A stretch of DNA of 5,865 nt from Acidimicrobiaceae bacterium. Lineage in GTDB: Bacteria; Actinomycetota; Acidimicrobiia; Acidimicrobiales; UBA8190. The position numbers were made by a program, and so were the translations under genes. The notes under the pieces were generated by a model that had not been told where the DNA came from, ran no database searches, and worked only from the letters and a program-made list of their open reading frames with translations. Shown here piece after piece: positions 1 to 5,151 of this stretch; position 1 is the first letter of the stretch, and each line of letters starts with the position of its first letter. The stretch lies in the NCBI GenBank assembly GCA_003453695.1, contig DMNK01000124.1, positions 44,576-50,440 of the forward strand, given 5' to 3'.

Positions 1-1261
1 TCTTGATCTTCACGTCGAGCCGCCCGGGGCGCAGGATGGCCGGGTCGATCAGGTCCTCCCGGTTGGAGGCGCCGATGACGATCACGTCGCGCAGCGTCTC
101 CACGCCGTCGATCTCGGCGAGGAGCTGCGGGACGATCGTGGACTCCATGTCGGAGCTGATGCCGGTGCCGCGGGTACGGAACAGCGAGTCCATCTCGTCG
201 AAGAAGACGATGACGGGCACGCCCTCTTCGGCCTTCTCCCGGGCCCGCTGGAACACGAGGCGGATCTGGCGCTCCGTCTCACCGACGTACTTGTTGAGCA
301 GCTCCGGACCCTTGATGTTCAAGAAGTAACTGCGGATGTTGACGTTGCCGGTGACCTCCGCCACCTTCTTGGCCAACGAGTTGGCCACAGCCTTGGCGAT
401 GAGGGTCTTGCCGCATCCGGGGGGGCCGTACAGCAAGATGCCCTTGGGGGCAGGGAGCTTGTACTCGTTGAAAAGCGCCCGGTGCAGATAGGGCAACTCC
501 ACGGCGTCGGTGATGGCCTCGATCTGGGCGTCGAGCCCGCCCACGTCCGCGTAGGTGACGTCGGGCACCTCCTCCAGCACGAGCTCCTCGACCTCGGGGC
601 GGGGCAGTTTCTCGATGAGCAGCTGCGAGCGCGTCTCCATGAGCACGGCGTCGCCGGCGCGGATGTGCACACCGATCAGCGAGTCGGCCAGCTCCACCAC
701 CCGCTCCTCGTCGGCCCGGGCGTACACGATGGCGCGCCGGCCGTCCTCGAGGACCTCTTTGAGCGTCACCACCTCGCCCGAGTCCTCGCCCTGGCGCGCC
801 AGGATCACGTTCAGCGACTCGTTGAGGACGACCTCCTGACCGCGATGCAGCCCGAAGGGGTCGATCTCGGGGTGCACGGCGACGCGCATCTTGCGCCCGC
901 CGGAGAACACGTCAGCCGTGCCGTCCTCGTTCGCACCCAGGAAGGTCCCATAGGCGCTCGGCGGCTGGGTGAGCTTGTCGACCTCTTCGCGCAGCGCGGC
1001 GATGTGCTCCTTGGCCTGCTGCAGGGTGTAGGTGAGCTTCTCGTTCTGCGAGACGGCCTGGGCCAGTTGACCCTTGGTCTCGAGGAGACGCTCTTCCAAC
1101 GACTGCACCCGCCCCGGCCCCTCGGACAGACGCCGGCGCAGGGCGGTCACCTCTTCCTCCGCCTGCCGGGAACGCTCACGCAGGCGGGTCAGCTCCTCGG
1201 TGAGCCCGAGATGCTCCTCGTCGGACGTTGCCGTCGGAACCACCCCCTCGGCCGGGTCCAC
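1..1261 (-). CDS. arc: Proteasome-associated AAA+ ATPase ARC/Mpa (N-terminal ~420 codons, C-terminus outside window)
   Basis: Hexameric cytoplasmic unfoldase that recognises Pup-tagged proteins and feeds them to the 20S proteasome. Residue numbers are from GTG 1261. A Glu/Arg/Leu-rich coiled coil, the Pup-binding region in this family, covers about residues 15-95. Two OB-fold segments follow (about 100-240, starting near QPPSAYG), then the linker [15 protein letters not shown]. The AAA module shows Walker A GPPGCGKT (279-286), pore-loop context around [15 protein letters not shown], Walker B VFFDEMD (D355/E356), the FRTRGTG segment, and [16 protein letters not shown] with the sensor and arginine-finger region. 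Similarity to Mycobacterium Mpa is very close throughout. The extreme C-terminus, where the family carries the proteasome-docking GQYL tail, lies beyond the window. The start is uncertain: GTG 1285 is in frame and has GAGG four bases upstream, while GTG 1261 has no clear ribosome binding site. The gene diverges from the ferredoxin. Confidence 0.96.
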   Translation of the reverse strand, partial: MDPAEGVVPTATSDEEHLGLTEELTRLRERSRQAEEEVTALRRRLSEGPGRVQSLEERLLETKGQLAQAVSQNEKLTYTLQQAKEHIAALREEVDKLTQPPSAYGTFLGANEDGTADVFSGGRKMRVAVHPEIDPFGLHRGQEVVLNESLNVILARQGEDSGEVVTLKEVLEDGRRAIVYARADEERVVELADSLIGVHIRAGDAVLMETRSQLLIEKLPRPEVEELVLEEVPDVTYADVGGLDAQIEAITDAVELPYLHRALFNEYKLPAPKGILLYGPPGCGKTLIAKAVANSLAKKVAEVTGNVNIRSYFLNIKGPELLNKYVGETERQIRLVFQRAREKAEEGVPVIVFFDEMDSLFRTRGTGISSDMESTIVPQLLAEIDGVETLRDVIVIGASNREDLIDPAILRPGRLDVKIK

Positions 1262-1447
1262 GCACCCGCTTTCGGGACCATACACCGGGCCTCGGAACAA
1301 TCGGCGCGCCCCAGATGCGCTGGTGACGCCCCGTGACCCGTCCCCGGTGGAATCCCACGGCACCCTGTGTCAAGGCCGGGCAGCGCCGGCACCCCGGTAC
1401 AATGAGGTGGACGGCGCTGGGTGGACGCCGCGGAGCGGTGGGCTCGG

Positions 1448-1477
1448 TTGACACACTGATCAGGACGTCGTTACCGT
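1448..1477 (+). promoter_or_regulatory. Candidate sigma-70-type promoter for the ferredoxin
   Basis: A perfect TTGACA at 1448-1453 is followed after 18 bp by TACCGT at 1472-1477, which fits the actinobacterial TAnnnT -10. Transcription would begin near 1484, leaving a leader of about 38 bases that contains GAGGAGAGAGA before ATG 1523. A TGATCA palindrome (1457-1462) lies in the spacer. This is a motif match only. Confidence 0.45.
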
Positions 1478-1503
1478 CCGAGAGGCATCGTTCTCCCAGC
1501 AAC

Positions 1504-1514
1504 GAGGAGAGAGA
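1504..1514 (+). promoter_or_regulatory. Ribosome binding site of the ferredoxin gene
   Basis: The purine-rich run GAGGAGAGAGA precedes ATG 1523. The best core, GAGGAG (1504-1509), is 13 bases from the start, slightly long; the following GAGAGA is 8 bases away. It supports ATG 1523 as the start codon. Confidence 0.55.
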
Positions 1515-1522
1515 CGCAGCTG

Positions 1523-1759
1523 ATGAAGGTCTGGATCGACCAGGATCTGTGCACCGGCGACGGGCTGTGCGAGGAGATCGCCCCCGCCGTGTTCACGCTG
1601 CTCGACGACGGGCTCGCCTACGTGAAGGAAGGCGACGCCGTGAAGAACGACCCTGGTGGCTCGGCCGGCATGGCAGCGGTACCCGAGGACCTCGAGGACG
1701 CCGTCACCGAGGCGGCCGAGGAGTGTCCCGGGGAGTGCATCTTCATCGAACAGGGCTAG
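1523..1759 (+). CDS. Small single-cluster ferredoxin ([3Fe-4S]/[4Fe-4S] type)
   Basis: A 78-residue acidic soluble electron carrier. The cluster motif is C10-x2-D13-x2-C16, with the fourth ligand C68 followed by Pro (CPGEC), as in the one-cluster ferredoxins often paired with cytochromes P450 in actinobacteria. The second ligand position is Asp rather than Cys or the Gly/His/Ala typical of [3Fe-4S] forms; Pyrococcus furiosus ferredoxin has the same Asp and binds an Asp-ligated [4Fe-4S] cluster. C72 is an additional cysteine near C68. Family features also include the N-terminal 'V-W-I-D' strand, the APAVFTL segment after the ligands, and the C-terminal ECIFIEQG. No P450, oxidase or ferredoxin reductase lies in the window, so its partner is unknown. 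It diverges from the proteasome ATPase and converges on trmI. Confidence 0.93.
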   Translation: MKVWIDQDLCTGDGLCEEIAPAVFTLLDDGLAYVKEGDAVKNDPGGSAGMAAVPEDLEDAVTEAAEECPGECIFIEQG

Positions 1760-1768
1760 GCGTCCCTC

Positions 1769-1794
1769 GCCGGCGCGCCGGCCTCCCTCAGGCC
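1769..1794. terminator. Possible weak terminator hairpins between convergent ferredoxin and trmI
   Basis: The 59-bp convergent gap contains a perfect 14-bp palindrome, GCCGGCGCGCCGGC (1769-1782). Overlapping its right end is a GGCCT/AGGCC stem (1780-1784 with 1790-1794, 5-base loop). Neither is followed by a T-run on either strand, so this is not a classical intrinsic terminator. Such GC-only hairpins are common where convergent genes meet in high-GC actinobacteria. Confidence 0.3.
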
Positions 1795-1818
1795 TCGGGC
1801 GACTCGCTCCCCCGCTGA

Positions 1819-2616
1819 CTACGCGTCCGCCTCCCCGGCCAGCCGCCGGGCCGTGGTGAGGAAGCCGGTGTGGGCGACCATGCGGTGGTCGGGACGCACC
1901 GAGCGGGCCTCGACGTGCCAGGTGCGGCGCAACAGCTCCGACGTCTCGGCCACTCCGAACCCCGAACCTTCCAGGGCGGCGCGCAGCTGGGACACCTGGG
2001 TGATCGACGGCAGGTAGGCGAGAAGGATGCCGCCGGGCCGGAGCGCCGTCCGAGCGTGGTCGAGCACCCGCCACGGCTCGGGCAGATCGAGCACCACCCG
2101 GTCGAGGGCGCGTTCGTCTATGCCCTCGTAGACGTCGCGTTCTTCGACCCGATAGGCGGTGTGCTCCCCCAAGAAGGCGGCCACGTTGGCCCGGGCCTGC
2201 CGGGCGAAGTCGGCGCGCACCTCGTAGCCCACCACCTCGCCACCGGCGCGCACCATGGCCATGGACAGCGCTCCGGAGCCCACGCCCGCCTCGAGGACGC
2301 GGACCCCGGGCCCGATGTCGGCGGCCAGGAGGATGGCGCCCAGATCCTTGGGATAGATGACCTGCGCACCCCGGGGCATCTTGAGCACGACGTCGGCCAG
2401 GGTGGGGCGAAGGACGAGGAAGCGCCGTCCCGTCGTGGCCGCCACCGTCGAGCCCTCGGCACGACCCGTCACGTCGTCGTGGCTCACCACCCCCGAATGG
2501 GTGTGGAAGCTGCCCCCCGCCGTCAGCCGCACCAGATAGCGCCGGCCCCGTGGATCCACGAGCAGGACGCGCTCGCCCGCCGCCAGCGGCGCCGGGGCGG
2601 CCCCGTCGTCGCCCAC
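1819..2616 (-). CDS. trmI: tRNA (adenine-58-N1)-methyltransferase, TrmI family
   Basis: A 265-residue class I SAM-dependent enzyme that methylates N1 of A58 in the tRNA T-loop, normally as a homotetramer. The N-terminal beta domain (about 1-70) has the FHTHSGVVSHDDV segment typical of the family. The MPRGAQVIYPKD stretch (80-91) leads into SAM motif I, VLEAGVGSGAL (107-117). E132 in GYEVRAD is the expected ribose-binding acid, and D177 in VVLDLPEPW is the expected catalytic-site aspartate. The C-terminus (SVRPDHRMVAHTGFL) matches the M. tuberculosis protein Rv2118c. GTG 2616 is chosen because translation upstream of it is real coding sequence of the preceding gene in another frame. It lies 7 bases after that gene's TGA and has no clear ribosome binding site, so translational coupling is likely. 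In M. tuberculosis trmI also lies close to mpa. Confidence 0.93.
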   Translation of the reverse strand: MGDDGAAPAPLAAGERVLLVDPRGRRYLVRLTAGGSFHTHSGVVSHDDVTGRAEGSTVAATTGRRFLVLRPTLADVVLKMPRGAQVIYPKDLGAILLAADIGPGVRVLEAGVGSGALSMAMVRAGGEVVGYEVRADFARQARANVAAFLGEHTAYRVEERDVYEGIDERALDRVVLDLPEPWRVLDHARTALRPGGILLAYLPSITQVSQLRAALEGSGFGVAETSELLRRTWHVEARSVRPDHRMVAHTGFLTTARRLAGEADA

Positions 2617-2623
2617 TCGGCGA

Positions 2624-2842
2624 TCAGCCGGGCGGGGCAGGCCTCGGGCCTTCTGCCGGGACCCAGGACGTGAGCACCAGCCGCTCCCCCGCCCGCAGGC
2701 GGCCGCTCCACACCACCTCGGGCCCCCGGCGACGGGCCCGTCGCACCAGCCACGCCACCACCCCGAGGGCCAGCCAGGCCGGCTCACCGGCCAGGCCACG
2801 GCGCAGTCCCCGCGACACCACATAAGAAAGCAGCCGCTCCAT
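2624..2842 (-). CDS. Small conserved-looking membrane protein, 72 aa, unknown function
   Basis: I do not recognise a named family. The peptide begins MERLLSYVVSRGLRRGLAGEP and has one hydrophobic helix at about residues 21-35 (PAWLALGVVAWLV). A strongly basic RRARRRG follows, which by the positive-inside rule would face the cytoplasm. A short beta-like tail (PEVVWSGRLRAGERLVLTSW) ends in a Pro-rich terminus. ATG 2842 is chosen over the adjacent in-frame GTG 2845 because GGGGTG (2853-2848) is 5 bases from the ATG and only 2 from the GTG. It lies 15 bases after the stop of the 81-aa gene and 7 bases before trmI, and the frame outcompetes the trmI-frame extension through the same DNA. Probably co-transcribed with trmI; function unknown. 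Confidence 0.7.
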   Translation of the reverse strand: MERLLSYVVSRGLRRGLAGEPAWLALGVVAWLVRRARRRGPEVVWSGRLRAGERLVLTSWVPAEGPRPAPPG

Positions 2843-2857
2843 CACGTCACCCCGCGG

Positions 2858-3103
2858 TCACAGGCGGCGGATCTCCACCCAGGCGGCGCGCCGGCGACCG
2901 CGCCGCCGGCCCCAGAGATACGACAGCACCCCCACCGCCACGACGGCGGCCACCGCCCCCACCAGCAGCTGGGGCCTGGCCGCCTCGACGCGGTCGTCGA
3001 CGTCCCCGGCCAGGGCTCGCAGCTTGGCCTCGATGTCGTCGCGGGTGATGCGTCCCGGCGACGAGGAGGAGCGGCGCCGTGACCGGCTGCCCGTGAGGGT
3101 CAT
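2858..3103 (-). CDS. Small membrane protein with ITRDDIEAKLR motif, 81 aa, unknown function
   Basis: The first ~18 residues are Ser/Arg-rich and probably disordered. ITRDDIEAKLRALAGDVDDRVEAA (about 19-42) is an amphipathic acidic helix. A single membrane helix covers about 46-64 (LLVGAVAAVVAVGVLSYLW), followed by a basic GRRRGRRR stop-transfer patch and the short tail AAWVEIRRL. I recall this organisation from uncharacterised actinobacterial membrane proteins next to holin-like genes, but know no assigned function. ATG 3103 shares four bases (ATGA, 3103-3100) with the stop of the upstream holin-like gene, which favours it over the frame's earlier start at 3145, inside that gene. The four-base overlap implies translational coupling and a functional link between the two membrane proteins. 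Confidence 0.78.
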   Translation of the reverse strand: MTLTGSRSRRRSSSSPGRITRDDIEAKLRALAGDVDDRVEAARPQLLVGAVAAVVAVGVLSYLWGRRRGRRRAAWVEIRRL

Positions 3104-3435
3104 CGAGGCCCCTGGCGTCGTGCCGGTCCCCGGGCCACCCGCCACACAGCCAGGGCCGCCACCACCGCGGCGGCCCCCCCCGTGGCCAGGTAGGGCACCC
3201 AGGTCAGCTTGCCGGCGAAGGTGGTCCCCGTCTCGGTCTGCAGCGCCCGGAGCAGCCCCAGGAGCAGGATGGCCAGGCCCACGGCCAGGAAGCTCGAGCC
3301 CAGCACGCCGAAGAGCAGGAACCTGCCCACCCCCTTCAGGGGGCCGAGGGTCTCCTGCTTGGCGTAGGCGACGACCAGCTCCACCACCTCGCCGGCGTCA
3401 CTTCTCACCCCTTCAGCCACGACGCTCCTCGTCAT
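3100..3435 (-). CDS. Phage holin superfamily III-like membrane protein (actinobacterial Holin-X type)
   Basis: A 111-residue protein with a short amphipathic N-terminal helix (EVVELVVAYAKQETLGPLKG, about 16-35). Two membrane helices follow at about 39-62 and 81-100, separated by the TETGTTFAGKLTWVPY loop, with a basic cytoplasmic tail. This is the layout of the 'putative actinobacterial holin-X, holin superfamily III' family. Most chromosomal members sit away from phage genes and are not known to cause lysis; no phage gene accompanies it here, so a housekeeping envelope role is more likely. ATG 3435 overlaps the thioesterase stop by 23 bases. GTG 3420 is an alternative, with GAGGAG (3430-3425) 4 bases upstream, and would remove five residues. 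Its stop overlaps the next start as ATGA. Confidence 0.85.
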   Translation of the reverse strand: MTRSVVAEGVRSDAGEVVELVVAYAKQETLGPLKGVGRFLLFGVLGSSFLAVGLAILLLGLLRALQTETGTTFAGKLTWVPYLATGGAAAVVAALAVWRVARGPARRQGPR

Positions 3436-3931
3436 TCTCGGGTGCCGCTCGGGGCGCCAGGATATAGGTCGAGCTGGCCCGGGCCACCGGCCGGCCGTCC
3501 TCGGCCACCACCTCGGCCTCGACGAAGGCGACGCGCTCGCCGCCCGCCACCACCTGGGCGGTGACCGTGAGCGAGCCGCCGGGCCGCACGGGAGCGAAGA
3601 AGCTGATCTTGAGCTCGGCGTTGGCCGATCGCACCTTGCGGCCCCGGGCCCACGTCACGCTGGAGGCCCCCATGGCCGAGTCGCAGAAAGCGGCCAGGAA
3701 CCCGCCCTGGAGGACGCCGGCGGGGTTGCAGAAGCGCTCGTCGGCCGCCATGCGCCACACGGTCCGCCCCGGCTCCGACTTGTCGTGGCACACCATGCCC
3801 AGGGTGAGGTCGCAGTTGGGGGGAACCTGCATGCGCCCGGCCGCCACGGCCCGAAGGTAGCCCGGGCGGGCGGCGTCGACCTGCGAAGTCTTCCCGCCTA
3901 TCGTCGGCTTCGTGCCGTTCGCCTCCGCCAT
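3413..3931 (-). CDS. PaaI-like hotdog-fold acyl-CoA thioesterase
   Basis: A 172-residue protein predicted to hydrolyse an acyl- or aryl-CoA thioester; the substrate cannot be read from the sequence. The first ~40 residues precede a single 4HBT/hotdog domain. Its signature is NPAGVLQGGFLAAFCDSAMG (69-88): N69, the Q75-G76-G77 turn and D84, with the acidic residue at the catalytic position. The canonical His of the HGG turn is Gln here. The central strands (AELKISFFAPVRPGGSLTVTAQVV, then ERVAFVEAEVVAEDGRPVARASSTYIL) are typical. ATG 3931 is chosen because GGGGTG lies 7 bases upstream on the minus strand; extending further would run into the FIST coding region. Its start codon interlocks with a possible start of the divergent FIST gene. 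It heads the minus-strand five-gene run. Confidence 0.88.
   Translation of the reverse strand: MAEANGTKPTIGGKTSQVDAARPGYLRAVAAGRMQVPPNCDLTLGMVCHDKSEPGRTVWRMAADERFCNPAGVLQGGFLAAFCDSAMGASSVTWARGRKVRSANAELKISFFAPVRPGGSLTVTAQVVAGGERVAFVEAEVVAEDGRPVARASSTYILAPRAAPENDEERRG
3876..3904 (+). promoter_or_regulatory. Candidate leaderless promoter of the FIST gene
   Basis: TCGACC at 3876-3881 (4 of 6 to TTGACA) and TATCGT at 3899-3904 (fits TAnnnT) are 17 bp apart. The -10 ends exactly 7 bases before GTG 3912, so the expected transcription start falls on or next to the start codon. No Shine-Dalgarno-like sequence precedes GTG 3912 or ATG 3930, consistent with leaderless translation. The promoter lies inside the thioesterase coding sequence. 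Confidence 0.45.
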
Positions 3932-5075
3932 GAGCGAGCACCCCGTGACCGCCCATGCCGTGGGCGAGGTCACCGGCCAGGTGCTCGAGCGCCTCGGGGA
4001 GCGGCCGGACCTGGTCCTCGTCTTCGTCACCCCGCCTCACGCCGGCGCCCTGGAGGACGTGGTCGGCGCCGTCGACGCCGTGCTCCATCCCCTGGTGCTC
4101 CTCGGCGGCGCGGCGGAGTCGGTGGCCGGGCCCCACCGCGAGGTGGAGCAGAGCGCGGCGGTGACGCTGTTGGCGGCCCGCACCGGACCGCTCGTCCCTC
4201 TGGACCTCGACGCGGTGGTCGATGGGGTCGACGAGACGATGTCGCTCGCCGGCTGGCCCACCGACCTCTCCTTCGAGCCCCAGGCGGCGGTGCTCGTCGC
4301 CGATCCCTACAGCTTCCCGGTCGAGGAGTCCCTGGCGTGGATCGACCGCCGGCACCCGGGCCTCCCGGTTGTGGGGGGAATGGCGTCGGCGGGACGGGGT
4401 CCGGGGGGCAACCGTCTCGCACTGGGCACGGGCGTGCGCACCGCCGGCGCCGTGGGCGCCCTGCTGGGCCCGGGCCTCGCCGTCGAGACGGTGGTGTCCC
4501 AGGGATGCCGGCCCTTCGGCCATCCCCTCGTCGTCACCAAGGCCGAGGGCAACGTCATCTTCGAGCTCGCCGGCCGGCCGGCGCTGGAGCGGCTGGTCGG
4601 CCAGGCCCACGACACGCTCGACGAAGAAGAGGTGCGGCTGCTCGAGACCGGGGGCCTCCATTTGGGCCGCGTCATCGACGAGCACCGCGACAGCTTCGTC
4701 CGCGGCGACTTCCTGGTGCGCAATGTGGTTGGTGCCGACCGGCGCAGCGGCGCCATCGCCGTGGGCGACGTGGTGCCGGTGGGGACCACCGTGCAGTTCC
4801 ACCTGCGCGACGCCGACAGCGCCGATGTGGACCTGCGCGCCATGCTGCGCGGGCGGCACGCCGACGCCGCGCTCCTGTTCACCTGCAACGGACGCGGCAC
4901 GCGCCTGTTCGAAGCGCCCGACCACGACGTGGGCGTGCTCACCGACGAGCTGGGCCCGATCGCCGTCACCGGGTTCTTCGCCGCCGGCGAGCTCGGGCCG
5001 GTGGGTGGACAGAATTTCCTGCACGGCTTCACCGCTTCGGTGGCCCTGCTGCGCGACCTGCGTCCCACCCAGTGA
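3912..5075 (+). CDS. FIST domain protein (FIST_N + FIST_C), predicted small-ligand sensor
   Basis: A 387-residue stand-alone FIST protein of usual length. The N-terminal FIST domain (about 15-190) begins with AVGEVTGQVLERLGERPDLVLVFV and includes the LVLLGGAAESVAG and PVVGGMASAG turns. The C-terminal FIST_C domain (about 195-380) includes SQGCRPFG (Cys199), VTKAEGNVIFEL, LLFTCNGRG (Cys325), and the strongly conserved GFFAAGELGPVGGQNFLHGFTAS. The family is thought to bind small ligands and usually feeds signalling proteins, but no kinase, cyclase or chemotaxis domain is fused here, so the output is unknown. No signal peptide or membrane helix is visible; cytoplasmic. GTG 3912 is preferred from the -10 geometry; ATG 3930 is the alternative and would drop six residues. 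A hairpin follows directly after the stop. Confidence 0.92.
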   Translation: MPFASAMSEHPVTAHAVGEVTGQVLERLGERPDLVLVFVTPPHAGALEDVVGAVDAVLHPLVLLGGAAESVAGPHREVEQSAAVTLLAARTGPLVPLDLDAVVDGVDETMSLAGWPTDLSFEPQAAVLVADPYSFPVEESLAWIDRRHPGLPVVGGMASAGRGPGGNRLALGTGVRTAGAVGALLGPGLAVETVVSQGCRPFGHPLVVTKAEGNVIFELAGRPALERLVGQAHDTLDEEEVRLLETGGLHLGRVIDEHRDSFVRGDFLVRNVVGADRRSGAIAVGDVVPVGTTVQFHLRDADSADVDLRAMLRGRHADAALLFTCNGRGTRLFEAPDHDVGVLTDELGPIAVTGFFAAGELGPVGGQNFLHGFTASVALLRDLRPTQ

Positions 5076-5095
5076 CACCGCATTGGCCTGCGGTG
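5076..5095 (+). terminator. Hairpin immediately after the FIST stop codon
   Basis: CACCGCA (5076-5082) and TGCGGTG (5089-5095) form a perfect 7-bp stem with a 6-base loop, starting on the base after the TGA. There is no following T-run, so it fits the tract-less hairpins proposed for high-GC actinobacteria rather than a classical intrinsic terminator. It separates the FIST gene from the transketolase promoter region. Confidence 0.5.
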
Positions 5096-5112
5096 CAGCA
5101 GCCCAGCTCCCG

Positions 5113-5138
5113 CCCGTTGGGCCACCCGGGCGAACGGG
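5113..5138. repeat. Inverted repeat just upstream of the transketolase -10
   Basis: CCCGTT (5113-5118) and AACGGG (5133-5138) are an exact 6-bp inverted repeat with a 14-base centre. A competing pairing, CGCCCG (5111-5116) with CGGGCG (5127-5132), overlaps it. The repeat ends one base before the candidate -10, a position suited to an operator. Given the GC content it could also be chance. Confidence 0.35.
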
Positions 5139-5144
5139 TACGGT
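5117..5144 (+). promoter_or_regulatory. Candidate leaderless promoter of transketolase
   Basis: TACGGT at 5139-5144 fits the TAnnnT -10, with a poor TTGGGC -35 at 5117-5122 (16-bp spacer, only TTG matching). The box ends exactly 7 bases before GTG 5152, so transcription would start on or beside the start codon. GGTGGG (5142-5147) could instead serve as a ribosome binding site 4 bases from the GTG if transcription starts further upstream. Confidence 0.35.
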
Positions 5145-5151
5145 GGGCCAG

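Larger units (their letters stand above)
1262..1522. promoter_or_regulatory. Divergent intergenic region between the proteasome ATPase and the ferredoxin
   Basis: I see no credible gene in these 261 bases; the open frames crossing them lack recognisable protein character. The region holds an outward-facing pair of TTGACACA elements: minus strand at 1373-1366 and plus strand at 1448-1455. A TACAAT hexamer lies at 1398-1403 on the plus strand without a convincing -35. An 8-bp direct repeat GGTGGACG occurs at 1406-1413 and 1420-1427. It must contain the ferredoxin promoter and probably that of the ATPase, although no good -10 follows the minus-strand TTGACA at 16-18 bp. Confidence 0.55.

Noticed and set aside
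482..1336. A 284-codon plus-strand frame opposite the proteasome ATPase
   Set aside because: It is antisense to clear ARC/Mpa coding sequence, and its His/Leu/Gly/Val-rich translation shows no family signature.
1398..1403. TACAAT as the main -10 of the ferredoxin
   Set aside because: No acceptable -35 at 16-19 bp upstream, and it would give a leader of over 110 bases; the TTGACA/TACCGT pair nearer the gene fits better. It cannot be fully excluded.
1333..1818. A plus-strand frame covering the ferredoxin region in another frame
   Set aside because: Arg/Gly/His-rich translation without domain character, overlapping the well-supported ferredoxin.
2617..2823. N-terminal extension of trmI starting at 2823
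   Set aside because: The extra ~69 residues are Trp/Cys/Gly/Arg-rich and unlike any TrmI. The same DNA in another frame encodes a sensible membrane protein, and TrmI homologues start close to GTG 2616.
3104..3145. Longer start (3145) for the 81-aa membrane protein
   Set aside because: The added 14 residues lie inside the holin-like gene's C-terminus, and the ATGA overlap at 3103-3100 is a classic coupled start.
3100..3435. Holin-like gene as evidence of a prophage
   Set aside because: No endolysin, structural, integrase or attachment-site sequence is near, and family members are common in ordinary actinobacterial chromosomes.
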